Source of the DNA: Bacillota bacterium
Lineage (GTDB): Bacteria > Bacillota > Bacilli > Paenibacillales > NBRC-103111
Length of the DNA stretch: 64,000 nt
Direction: 5' to 3'
NCBI GenBank assembly: GCA_023393235.1
Contig: JAEWMH010000103.1
Span: forward strand, 26,790-90,789
The position numbers and the translations under genes were made by a program. Below the pieces are notes generated by a model. The model had not been told where the DNA came from and did not search any database. It worked only from the letters and a program-made list of their open reading frames with translations. Of this stretch, positions 41,230 to 49,368 are shown piece by piece (position 1 is the stretch's first letter; the number at the start of each line of letters is the position of its first letter).

Positions 41230-44200
41230 AGCTGATTGTGTTTACAGCATCTTATGATGTGCTGCGGAATTTCTCCGTCATTTTTTCTGAACTTGACGCA
41301 GAGCGGAAGCAGGAGCTGGAGCTCTCCCTCTACCATACCGAGGAGATGCCGGAGCCTGCGATGCTGGAGCAGATCCAATCCGCTGTCCTGGAAGCGGATG
41401 TGATCCTTCACGATCCGCATGGTATGGCGGATGGGCTGGTCAAGTTCCTGACCGCCGAATGCGCCGGCTGCCGGGCGCAGCAGATTACAGTTGGCGGAGA
41501 CAGCGGTAGGCTGGGGAAGCTGCTGCGCCTTGGAGACCTGACAGGCCGCCATGTGGAGGCGATGGCAGCGAATAACCGCCAGCCGGCTTCCGACAAGCCG
41601 TCAACCCTTCTTACCTTTACCCAGCAAAAGGATTATGAGTACCTGCTGAAGCTGCGGGCTTACTGGCAATCCGGCGGCAGGGAGAATATCCGCAATCTGC
41701 TTCTGCAGGTGGTCCACCTGTGGGGAGGATTAGAGGCTTCCCGCTGGCCGTTGCCGGAGGAACCGCTGACGTTGACTGGCCTCAACCTGTTTGACCCGGT
41801 CGCCGGGAAACGCTACAGGACGCTCCGGGACCATTGGCAGGAAACAACCCGAAGCCCCGATGCTCCTACTATTGCTGTCCTGTTTATGGGCAGCACCTAT
41901 CCCGTTGATTTGCACCCGATTGTGGCGGGAATGATGGAGCGGCTTCAAGACTTCGCCCATGTGCTGCCCATTGCTTTTGGCTCCATCACCGGCGTGGATG
42001 TGGCGCAGCTGCGGGAGCTGCTGATGTTTGGCAGTCCCTCAGGCGGCGCAGTTAACATGGTGGTGAATTTTATCCCCTTCCGCCTGGGCGCCGGACCCGT
42101 AGGTGGGGATTCATCGGCGGTAATGGCGCTTTTGGAGGAGCTTAAGGCGCCGCTTCTGCACCCGGTCTTCCTGTCCAAACGCCTGCGCCAGGAATGGGAG
42201 GAATCCCCGGAGGGCATGTCCCCCGGAGAGTTTCTGGTGCAGATGATGCTGCCCGAGCTGGACGGGGCCATTGAGCTATTGCCCCTGGCGGCGATGGATG
42301 AGGAGGGTTTCCAAGAGGAGCTTGGTATCAAGTGGCGGACTCTGTCCCTGATCGGGGAGCGGGCGGACCGTCTGGCCGCCAAGATCCGGCGGTGGCTGGC
42401 GCTTCAAGCCAAACCGCGCCATGACAAGCGGCTGTCCATCCTTTGCTACAATTATCCGCCGGGGGAAGCCCATCTTTTTGGGGGCTCCTTTATAGACACC
42501 TTCGAATCCGTTTCCCGGTTGCTGATCAGACTGAAGCAATCCGGCTACGACGTTCAGGAGATGTCCGCTGCGGAGCTACGGGAAGCTTTTGTGGGTGAAG
42601 GCCGGATCAACTCTGCCCAATGGAGGGATGAAGGCGGTTCAGCCTCCATGCTGCGTTATCCCAACACACGGTGCGAAGCATATTTCCGTCATTCTCCCCA
42701 CCGGGCGGAGATGGAGAAACAATGGGGTCCGCCTCCGGGGGAAATCATGAACGACGGGGGCAGTTATCTGATTCCGGGATTGGTCAACGGCAATGTGTTT
42801 ATCGGGCTGCAGCCGGCCAGAGGGATATATGAGCAGTCCGAAAAAGCCTACCATGACCGGTCTCTGCTCCCGCCTTATCAGTATCAGGCCTTCTACCATT
42901 ATCTCCGGGAGGAATTCAAAGCCGATGCTGTTCTCCACGTAGGGACTCATGGCACACTGGAATTTATGGCAGGCAAGGAAACCGGCATGTCCGGGACATG
43001 TCTGCCGGATGAGCTGGTTGGGGAGCTGCCCCATCTGTATTACTACTATGTGGGCAATCCCGCAGAGGCCATGGTGGCTAAACGCCGCAGCCATGCGGTG
43101 CTGGTGAGCTACCAGTCCCCTCCTTTTGTGGAAAGCGAGCTGTATGGCGAATACATCCTGCTGGATGCCCTTCTGAACGAATATCATCAGGCGGAAAAGC
43201 TGAACCCTGGCCAATGTCCGGATATCTGGACCCGAATTACAAAAAAAGCCACTGAGCTGCATCTGGAGGCGGAGGATGCCGAGGCCATCGAGGATGAAAT
43301 CTACCGGATGCGGCGTTCCCTGATTCCTGCGGGACTGCATGTGCTGGGGCAGGGATATGACAGGGAGGAGGCAGCCTCATATATGAAGTTCGTCCTCCGT
43401 CATGACCGACATGAGGTCCGTTCCCTGCAAGGGCTGGTGGCAGAGGCGGCGGGGCTGGACTATGAGGAGCTGACAGCCGGCAGCCATACAGCGGAGCTGC
43501 AGCGTTTGGATGACATGGTTTCTGCACTAACAGCACGGTTTGCAGAAACGGGTGTGATTCCTTCCTTGGCCTCCGACAACACAGCTCTGCAGGAGGCTTG
43601 GGCCAAAACCTGGCAGTTCGGCCGGGAGGCCTTCCGCCTGGCATCCTCCAATCTGGAGCTGGACCAGCTCATCCGTCTTTTGGATGGGGAATATTCTCCG
43701 GCCCGGTTGGCGGGAGATGCCATCCGGCACCCGGACATTTTGCCTACCGGTTATAATCTCTACCAATTTGACTGCCGGTCGGTCCCCAGTGATACCGCTG
43801 CCTCCAGAGGGGCGGCCATTGCCGACAATGTGGTGGAGCTTTATCAACGCCGCCACGGCCATGTTCCGGATACCACTGCCTTGGTCATGTGGGGGCTGGA
43901 AACCTCCCGGACTCAAGGGGAGACCTTCGGGCAGATTCTCCGGCTGATGGGGGTCCGTATTGCCGGGAGAAGCCGGTTCAACCAGCCGGTATTCGAAATT
44001 ATCCCTCTCTGTGAGCTGGGGCGGCCCAGGCTGAATGTGGTGGTGACCATTTGCGGCTTCTTCCGGGATATGTTCCCCAATTTGCTGGAAACGCTGAATG
44101 AGCTGTTCCGGCAGGTCTCCGACCTTGACGAAACGGAGGAGGAGAACCGGTTCAGGCAGCATACCCTGACCCAGTACCGCAAGCTGCTGGCGGAGGGTTA

Positions 44201-44954
44201 TGACGAGGAGGAGGCCTGGGATCTGGCCTGCGCCCGGATTTTCGGCCCCGCGGCGGCAGAGTATGGCACCAATCTCACCAAGCTGGTGGAGACCAAAGCC
44301 TGGACTCAGGAAGCCGAGCTGGGCCAATCCTATCTGAACAGCCTCAAGTATGTGTACAGCGGCGCCAGCCGGGGAAAAGAAGCGGGGGAGCTGTTTGCCG
44401 ACCGTCTCGGTTCGGTGGAGCTGGTATCCCAGGTGCGCAGCGACCATGAGCATGAGGTCACGGACCTGGATCATTTTTATGAGTTTTTCGGCGGGTTGGC
44501 CAAATCGGTCAGTATGCTGAAGGGGACGGACGCTGACATCTTTATTTCGGATACCACCGGGCTGCGTCCGCATTCGGAGGATGCCGCGGCGGCAATCGGG
44601 AGAGGCTTGCGCACCCGGCTGCTGAATCCTATCTGGATCAACGGGCTTCTGGAGCATCCGTTCCACGGAGCGCAGAAAATTGCCGAACGCTTCGGGAATA
44701 TGCTGGGATTGGCGGCGACCACGGGCAAGGTGGATTCATGGATGTTTTCGGAGCTGCATCAGGCATATGTGGCAGATGAGGAGAGAAGCCGGCGGATGGA
44801 GGAGAATAACCGCTGGGCCTACCATCAGGCGCTGGAGAGTCTCTTGGAAAGCCATCAACGCCGCTATTGGGACGCCTCCGAGGAGGAGCTGGAGCAGCTG
44901 CGCAGCCGTTATATGGAGCTGGAGGGAGAATTGGAGGGCGGGGTCATCCGCTGA
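41226..44954 (+). CDS. CobN-like chelatase large subunit
   Basis: A 1242-aa cytoplasmic protein of the CobN/ChlH family, close to the family's usual 1200-1400. The hallmark HVGTHGTLEFMAGKETGMSG is at about residues 571-590, followed by PDELVGELPHLYYYYVGNP and AKRRSHAVLVSY. The C-terminal part has DTTALVMWGLETSRTQGETF and an RFNQPVFEIIP strand typical of CobN. CobN normally inserts cobalt into hydrogenobyrinic diamide, but no corrin genes occur in this window. ATG 41226 overlaps the previous stop (ATGA); a longer frame from 40995 lies inside the VWA gene. Under Zur-like control it may release or load another metal in a tetrapyrrole or metallophore. That is inference. Confidence 0.88.
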   Translation: MKLIVFTASYDVLRNFSVIFSELDAERKQELELSLYHTEEMPEPAMLEQIQSAVLEADVILHDPHGMADGLVKFLTAECAGCRAQQITVGGDSGRLGKLLRLGDLTGRHVEAMAANNRQPASDKPSTLLTFTQQKDYEYLLKLRAYWQSGGRENIRNLLLQVVHLWGGLEASRWPLPEEPLTLTGLNLFDPVAGKRYRTLRDHWQETTRSPDAPTIAVLFMGSTYPVDLHPIVAGMMERLQDFAHVLPIAFGSITGVDVAQLRELLMFGSPSGGAVNMVVNFIPFRLGAGPVGGDSSAVMALLEELKAPLLHPVFLSKRLRQEWEESPEGMSPGEFLVQMMLPELDGAIELLPLAAMDEEGFQEELGIKWRTLSLIGERADRLAAKIRRWLALQAKPRHDKRLSILCYNYPPGEAHLFGGSFIDTFESVSRLLIRLKQSGYDVQEMSAAELREAFVGEGRINSAQWRDEGGSASMLRYPNTRCEAYFRHSPHRAEMEKQWGPPPGEIMNDGGSYLIPGLVNGNVFIGLQPARGIYEQSEKAYHDRSLLPPYQYQAFYHYLREEFKADAVLHVGTHGTLEFMAGKETGMSGTCLPDELVGELPHLYYYYVGNPAEAMVAKRRSHAVLVSYQSPPFVESELYGEYILLDALLNEYHQAEKLNPGQCPDIWTRITKKATELHLEAEDAEAIEDEIYRMRRSLIPAGLHVLGQGYDREEAASYMKFVLRHDRHEVRSLQGLVAEAAGLDYEELTAGSHTAELQRLDDMVSALTARFAETGVIPSLASDNTALQEAWAKTWQFGREAFRLASSNLELDQLIRLLDGEYSPARLAGDAIRHPDILPTGYNLYQFDCRSVPSDTAASRGAAIADNVVELYQRRHGHVPDTTALVMWGLETSRTQGETFGQILRLMGVRIAGRSRFNQPVFEIIPLCELGRPRLNVVVTICGFFRDMFPNLLETLNELFRQVSDLDETEEENRFRQHTLTQYRKLLAEGYDEEEAWDLACARIFGPAAAEYGTNLTKLVETKAWTQEAELGQSYLNSLKYVYSGASRGKEAGELFADRLGSVELVSQVRSDHEHEVTDLDHFYEFFGGLAKSVSMLKGTDADIFISDTTGLRPHSEDAAAAIGRGLRTRLLNPIWINGLLEHPFHGAQKIAERFGNMLGLAATTGKVDSWMFSELHQAYVADEERSRRMEENNRWAYHQALESLLESHQRRYWDASEEELEQLRSRYMELEGELEGGVIR

Positions 44955-45082
44955 CCCAGTGGTCTGCCCGTTCCATCCACCTTCGGCCCGCCCAAGTCCG
45001 GTCCACTCAGATCGGATTTTGAAGCCCACCGTCCTTCGGGTCCGCCCGCTAACCCTCGGCCCTCCCCATCGTCCGGCCCAAT

Positions 45083-45122
45083 AAAAAAAGCATGGACTCC
45101 CCACAAGGAGCCATGCTTTTTT
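45083..45122 (+). terminator. Bidirectional terminator after the CobN gene
   Basis: AAAAAAAGCATGG-A-CTCC (45083-45100) pairs with AGGAGCCATGCTTTTTT (45106-45122). The stem is flanked by A and T runs, so it can end transcripts from both strands, although the APC gene converging on it ends 300 bases away. Confidence 0.9.
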
Positions 45123-45145
45123 ATCATACGCTGACCGTTGCCGGA

Positions 45146-45325
45146 CATTGTACTCGAAATATCATGTTCGTACAGCTGCTTTTGACCCGATCCAGGGCAT
45201 TGTACTCGAAATATCATATATAAATCGCCGCCCAGGCCGCATATCGCTGAATTATATATGAAATTTCATATATACATGCCCGTCACCGCCAGCAATCAGG
45301 AAATTAAACTTGAAATTTCATACAC
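45146..45325. repeat. Intergenic repeat cluster (GAAAT-TTCAT units) with a 22-bp perfect palindrome
   Basis: CATTGTACTCGAAATATCAT occurs at 45146-45165 and 45198-45217, 52 bases apart. At 45253-45274 a 22-base stretch (TATATATGAAA followed by its exact inverse) is a perfect palindrome, and ACTTGAAATTTCATACA at 45308-45324 is a fourth relative. The cluster sits in a 300-base gap between two convergent genes, so promoters are not expected. No gene is visible. Confidence 0.8.
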
Positions 45326-45419
45326 ACCTTTTTTGCCAAACGGCCTTTTCACGCAATCGTATTCGGGAAGTTTCAAGTGCTCCTATTCGGCGATTAACGC
45401 GGCATCCTCTCCGGAATGT

Positions 45420-46775
45420 TTATTTGGACTCCGCACGATTACCCTTAAATTTGATAAAGGACCATACCGCCAGCAGCACCACAACAGCGATACAAGTGCC
45501 GATGCTGACCCGGTTCTGGGCATCCACCAGGAACAGGCAGGCGATAACCGCCAAACAGCCGATGGTGAGGATGGTGATGTACGGGTAGCCCCACACCTTG
45601 AACCCGGGCTCCTTGGGATAGGTTTTGCGCAGCTTCAGCTGGGAGAGGCAGATGCTGATCCAGACTAGCAGCACCACAAAACCCGGCACCGCCATGAGAA
45701 TCCGGAACAGGCTGTCCTGGTAGAAGTAAGCCAGCATTGCACCCACACCGAGGATCACCGCGCACAGCTTCAGGCTGTTCACCGGGACACCCTTGCGGGA
45801 GGTGCGAGCCAGAGCCGCAGGCGCTTCACCCTGCGAAGCCATGGAGTGGAGCATCCGCGTAGCCCCGTAAATCCCGGAATTGGCTGCAGACAGAACGGCT
45901 GTGATCAGGATGAAATTCATCACATGGGCGGAGCCCTTCAGACCGATGGAAGCCAGCACCTGCACGAAGGGGCTGGTATGCCCGTCCAGCTGGTCCCAAG
46001 GAATCAGGCCGCAGATGATGAGAATGGGCAGGGTGTAGAACAGGATCACCCGGAGAATGAAGCTTTTGACCACCCGGGGCAGTACCTTTTCCGCATCCTG
46101 AGCCTCTGTCAGGGTCAGTCCGATGAGCTCCGATCCGCCATAAGAGAACATGACCACCAGCAAGCCGGAGAAGATGGCGGTAAAGCCCTGCGGGAAGAAG
46201 CCGCCGTGCTCCGTGAAGTTCTGCGTCAGCGAAGGAGCGTCTGCTACGGGGATAATTCCGAACAGGATGCCCGCACCCAGCACAATAAACACAATAATCA
46301 TCGTGATTTTGATGCCGGCCAGCCAAAATTCCGTTTCCCCGAAGCCGCCGACACTCATCATATTAATAATGAGGATCAACGCAGCGCTGGCCAGCATAAG
46401 GAGCCACAAGGGCATATCCGTCAGCCAATACTGGAGGAAGCTGCCCGCCGCCAGCACTTCGATGACACATACCGTCAGCCACATGAAGCAATACAGCCAG
46501 CCCACGATGAAGGACAAGCGTTCACCGAAGGCATCACGGATAAAATCCTTCATGTTCTTATTGGAGTACACCGTAGCCATCTCCGCAATGGCCCCCATGA
46601 CCACCAGCAGCAGCAGCCCTGCAAATACGTAGGACAGCACAATACCGGGTCCGGCGATGCCGATGGTTTCGGCACTGCCCTTGAAGATCCCGGTGCCGAT
46701 AACTCCGCCCATGGCCATAAAGCTGATGTGCCGCGGCCGGAGCTTTTTTTGTAATGAATCGTCATTTCCGCTCAC
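45420..46775 (-). CDS. Amino acid permease (APC family)
   Basis: A 451-aa membrane protein with 12 predicted helices. HISFMAMGGVIGTGIFKGSA near the N-terminus is the classic unwound helix 1 of amino-acid permeases. VMFSYGGSELIGLTLTEAQD (about 225-244) and ANSGIYGATRMLHSMASQGE (about 315-334) are further family motifs. It resembles the AnsP/RocE/proline-type group, but the substrate cannot be fixed. GTG 46775 begins 10 bases after AGGGGG on the minus strand, and the promoter at 46819-46847 lies just upstream. A TTG at 46847 would place the start inside that promoter. Confidence 0.85.
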   Translation of the reverse strand: MSGNDDSLQKKLRPRHISFMAMGGVIGTGIFKGSAETIGIAGPGIVLSYVFAGLLLLVVMGAIAEMATVYSNKNMKDFIRDAFGERLSFIVGWLYCFMWLTVCVIEVLAAGSFLQYWLTDMPLWLLMLASAALILIINMMSVGGFGETEFWLAGIKITMIIVFIVLGAGILFGIIPVADAPSLTQNFTEHGGFFPQGFTAIFSGLLVVMFSYGGSELIGLTLTEAQDAEKVLPRVVKSFILRVILFYTLPILIICGLIPWDQLDGHTSPFVQVLASIGLKGSAHVMNFILITAVLSAANSGIYGATRMLHSMASQGEAPAALARTSRKGVPVNSLKLCAVILGVGAMLAYFYQDSLFRILMAVPGFVVLLVWISICLSQLKLRKTYPKEPGFKVWGYPYITILTIGCLAVIACLFLVDAQNRVSIGTCIAVVVLLAVWSFIKFKGNRAESK

Positions 46776-46818
46776 GATTGACAAGCCCCCTGATTGTTTC
46801 CAAAATACAGACTTGTCT

Positions 46819-46847
46819 AGTTTACCTTGAATGTCAGATTTGGACAA
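46819..46847 (-). promoter_or_regulatory. Candidate promoter of the amino acid permease gene
   Basis: On the minus strand TTGTCC (46847-46842) and TAAACT (46824-46819) are separated by exactly 17 bases. A transcript would begin about 35 bases before the GTG 46775 start and its AGGGGG site. Confidence 0.5.
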
Positions 46848-46852
46848 TCCTT

Positions 46853-48154
46853 TTATATCAATTGGCCAGCGATGGCTTCCAGCAGTAAACGAACCGCCTC
46901 GGGGCTGCGTTCCTGATCGAAATAAGAGGCGGCAAGTGTCAGTTCCTCTCCGTAGGAGCTGGCCCCTAACATAAAGGCCGGGGCATGCATGGCAGGGGTG
47001 ACGGCGTATACACGTTTAGCATGGGCTTCCCCGAATTGAAGCTTATCAGACACAATCCAGCCTAAATTGGAGAAAATGGGGGCGGATTGTCCGGCTGCTT
47101 TTACCCGGGAGCTGGCCTGCAGGAGCATGGCTTGCGCCTGCGGATAAGGCAGCCTGGCCAGGAAATCCATAGAGACGGCGCTGTGCAGTCCCGGACCGGA
47201 TTCCTTAACAGCCGCCATCGTCTCATGAACCCGCTTGACAGTATGTCCAAACTCCTCGTCCGTAGATATAGGCACAGCCACCTTCTCCATCCCGGACAGG
47301 TTGCATATCCCGGGCTGCTGGCCGGACGGGAAATATCTCCGTAAATCTACGGTCAGATTAACGGCGGTTTGGCAAATTCCTCCGTTATGGTCGGGTGAAC
47401 CCTGCTCCAGCTTGGCCAAAACACGGGTTAAAGCCGCCAGCAGCATATCGTTGATGGTGAAACCTTCTTCCCGAGGCCGCAAGTCGGCAAGCGGCACACG
47501 GAAAACAGTATAACGGGCTTGACCGGAGGTTCCCTCCTGGAAGGGGACAGTGACAGAGGGGAGAGGCGTATCCTTCTCCGGCCGGTAAGCCTGACGGATA
47601 TCCTGGATGCCGGCGGCTTCATAAACCCGCTTGGAGGAGCGTTCCGGAAATCCGGAGGCTTTGGCTTCAACAGGGCTTTGCCCGCCCGCCACGGTTTGCT
47701 CCTGAACCAGCCGGTTGTAGATGCCGCTCAAGAGGTGCAGATATGCCTTGGCACCTCCGCCGTCACAGCAGGCATGGTCCAGCTTGATGCACAGCACATC
47801 GCCTGTGGGACCGTGGATCAGTTGGACCAGCAGCTGCCGTCCTTCTTCAAGGGGAAGCTCTTCAAAAAAATGACGGATACTGTTTTCAGCAGAATCCGTT
47901 GAGCTTATTCGGAGCCAATCTTCCGGTTTGTGCAGCTGTATGGGCATCCAGCAAGGCGGAGCTTGGGATTCATCGAATCGGCAGGCTAGGACGGGCTCTG
48001 CTTGAAGGGACTGCAGCACCGCCTGCCTCAACATGTTGTCATCCAGTGCACCCTCAAACTCTGCAAGAATATGAAGCAATGAATTGGAATCCTGGATGTG
48101 GGCAATCTGATTGGCCCAATCCTGACCTGTTGCGGCTCCTGAAAGAATACTCAT
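46853..48154 (-). CDS. Stand-alone condensation-domain acyltransferase-like protein
   Basis: A 433-aa cytoplasmic protein with the fold of NRPS condensation domains, wax-ester synthases and alcohol acetyltransferases. The catalytic motif HxxxDG is present as HACCDGGG (His127, Asp131). The EEGFTINDMLLAALTRVLAK region and IFSNLGWIVSD near the C-terminus are typical of this superfamily. There is no adenylation or carrier domain nearby, so it probably acylates an alcohol, amine or small molecule. Some such proteins join carrier-bound acyl groups in peptides, but none is seen here. ATG 48154 has GAGGCGGAG upstream. It lies 33 bases downstream of a TetR gene on the same strand. Confidence 0.75.
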   Translation of the reverse strand: MSILSGAATGQDWANQIAHIQDSNSLLHILAEFEGALDDNMLRQAVLQSLQAEPVLACRFDESQAPPCWMPIQLHKPEDWLRISSTDSAENSIRHFFEELPLEEGRQLLVQLIHGPTGDVLCIKLDHACCDGGGAKAYLHLLSGIYNRLVQEQTVAGGQSPVEAKASGFPERSSKRVYEAAGIQDIRQAYRPEKDTPLPSVTVPFQEGTSGQARYTVFRVPLADLRPREEGFTINDMLLAALTRVLAKLEQGSPDHNGGICQTAVNLTVDLRRYFPSGQQPGICNLSGMEKVAVPISTDEEFGHTVKRVHETMAAVKESGPGLHSAVSMDFLARLPYPQAQAMLLQASSRVKAAGQSAPIFSNLGWIVSDKLQFGEAHAKRVYAVTPAMHAPAFMLGASSYGEELTLAASYFDQERSPEAVRLLLEAIAGQLI

Positions 48155-48187
48155 TTTGACTCCGCCTCTCTCATAAAATAGATCTTA

Positions 48188-48790
48188 TCAAGCCTCTTCC
48201 TTCAGCAGCACCCCATCGAGAAGCGCCGGACCGGGACACTGGAAAAATTCCCTCATGGTCAATCGGAACGCACACAGGCCTTGCAGCGAAGCCCAATATA
48301 AAATAGCCAGCTGCATGGGATCGCCCTGCTTGAAGGTGCCCTCCTGCTGCCCCTCTTCAATCAACCCGGCCAAAATTTTGAAGGGGAGAGTGGAGTTGGC
48401 CAAATGGGGGGACATGCTCCCGTCCTGCACCAATCCGGCTTGCAGCATCAGGGTGAAATACTGGGCGGTTTTGGTGCCGCGCTGCAGAATATCCGTGAGG
48501 GAGCGGGAGATAAGCTGGAGCCGCTCCTTGGCTGTTCCCGGCTTGACCCGGAAGCTGGACATGGCTTCACCGGAAAAGCTGACGGCACGCTTAACCAGCT
48601 CACAAAAAAGAACCTCCTTGGACGAAAAATAATGGTACAACAGCCCGGTGCTGATTCCGGCTTCCTTGGCAATACCGGCAATATTGGTTGCCGCCAGCCC
48701 GTTATGGGCGAAGAGCAGCAGGGCAGCATCCAGAATTTTTTCTTGGGTAGCCTCTTTGATTTGGCGGTTTTGGTCCTGTGTGCGGGGGAT
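48188..48790 (-). CDS. TetR family regulator, apparent ATC start
   Basis: A 200-aa regulator. Reading left from ATC 48790 gives [M]PRTQDQNRQIKEATQEKILD, then LLLFAHNGLAATNIAGIAKE and AGISTGLLYHYFSSKEVLF, a complete TetR helix-turn-helix. The C-terminal ligand domain (about 60-200) is ordinary. No ATG, GTG or TTG occurs between the upstream stop and residue 51; the next possible start, TTG 48640, would delete most of the DNA-binding domain. AAAAGGAGGTCC lies 8 bases before ATC, so translation starting at ATC fits best, unless the base is a sequence error. It precedes the condensation gene and likely represses it. Confidence 0.8.
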   Translation of the reverse strand: MPRTQDQNRQIKEATQEKILDAALLLFAHNGLAATNIAGIAKEAGISTGLLYHYFSSKEVLFCELVKRAVSFSGEAMSSFRVKPGTAKERLQLISRSLTDILQRGTKTAQYFTLMLQAGLVQDGSMSPHLANSTLPFKILAGLIEEGQQEGTFKQGDPMQLAILYWASLQGLCAFRLTMREFFQCPGPALLDGVLLKEEA

Positions 48791-48813
48791 AAGTAGGACC
48801 TCCTTTTCATTGA

Positions 48814-48829
48814 TTGAATATTAATTCAA
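48814..48829. promoter_or_regulatory. Inverted repeat, candidate TetR operator
   Basis: TTGAAT (48814-48819), spacer ATTA, ATTCAA (48824-48829): a perfect 6-bp inverted repeat 24 bases before the TetR start. Such a site fits autoregulation by the TetR protein. Confidence 0.45.
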
Positions 48830-48968
48830 CCATAAACCTGGTGTATGAAATTGTCAATGGGAACATCCTTTATATTCAACGCAGGGAAAATGAACTAGAA
48901 TAGAAGAAGCTTCCAGTATTCGCGAAGGAATGTGGGCAGGCCAATAACGCATGAATAGTGGTGGACAT

Positions 48969-49208
48969 ATGAAAATGGCGCGCAGAATTGTGGATATATT
49001 GCTGGTGCTGGTTGTCCTGTTTCTTCTGTTTGGACTGATCCAGCTTCGCAATCTGAGCTGGCAGGAGGATATGCCCGAATGGGCTAAGCTTAACCTGTGG
49101 GTGCAAAAAGGGTTTGCCGTTTTATTTATTCTGACCATAACCAGGCTTTTCCTGAAAAAACAAGCCTCGAAGCCAAAGGAGCCAATAGAGCGTTCCCCGC
49201 AGGAATAA
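48969..49208 (+). CDS. Small membrane protein, hypothetical
   Basis: A 79-aa protein with two hydrophobic segments (DILLVLVVLFLLFGLIQL, about residues 10-27; GFAVLFILTITRLFL, about 50-64) and a basic/acidic tail (KKQASKPKEPIERSPQE). ATG 48969 is chosen with GTGGTGGA just upstream; ATG 48951 and 48975 are alternatives. No family is recognised. A possible promoter TTGTCA-16-TATTCA lies about 48855-48882. Confidence 0.5.
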   Translation: MKMARRIVDILLVLVVLFLLFGLIQLRNLSWQEDMPEWAKLNLWVQKGFAVLFILTITRLFLKKQASKPKEPIERSPQE

Positions 49209-49291
49209 GAGACTTTTAGGGAGAAAAAGCAGCATTTAATCAAAAAATAAGTTATTATATGGTAAATTTAGTAACAGGGAGTAAAAAAGGC

Positions 49292-49320
49292 TTGACACAT
49301 GTATGGTACAATTGGTTTAT
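49292..49320 (+). promoter_or_regulatory. Candidate promoter of the CarD-like gene
   Basis: TTGACA at 49292-49297 has GTTTAT 17 bases downstream (49315-49320), a poor -10. TGGTACAAT (49304-49312) is an alternative extended -10. Either would start transcription 40-60 bases before ATG 49369. Confidence 0.35.
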
Positions 49321-49368
49321 GCGGGTAAGTCAGCAAGCTTTCATATTCCAGGAATAGGAGGATATCGA

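Noticed and set aside
43527..44666. 379-codon minus-strand frame inside the CobN-like gene
   Set aside because: The CobN-like frame is continuous with family motifs; the opposite frame has no recognisable domain or start signal.
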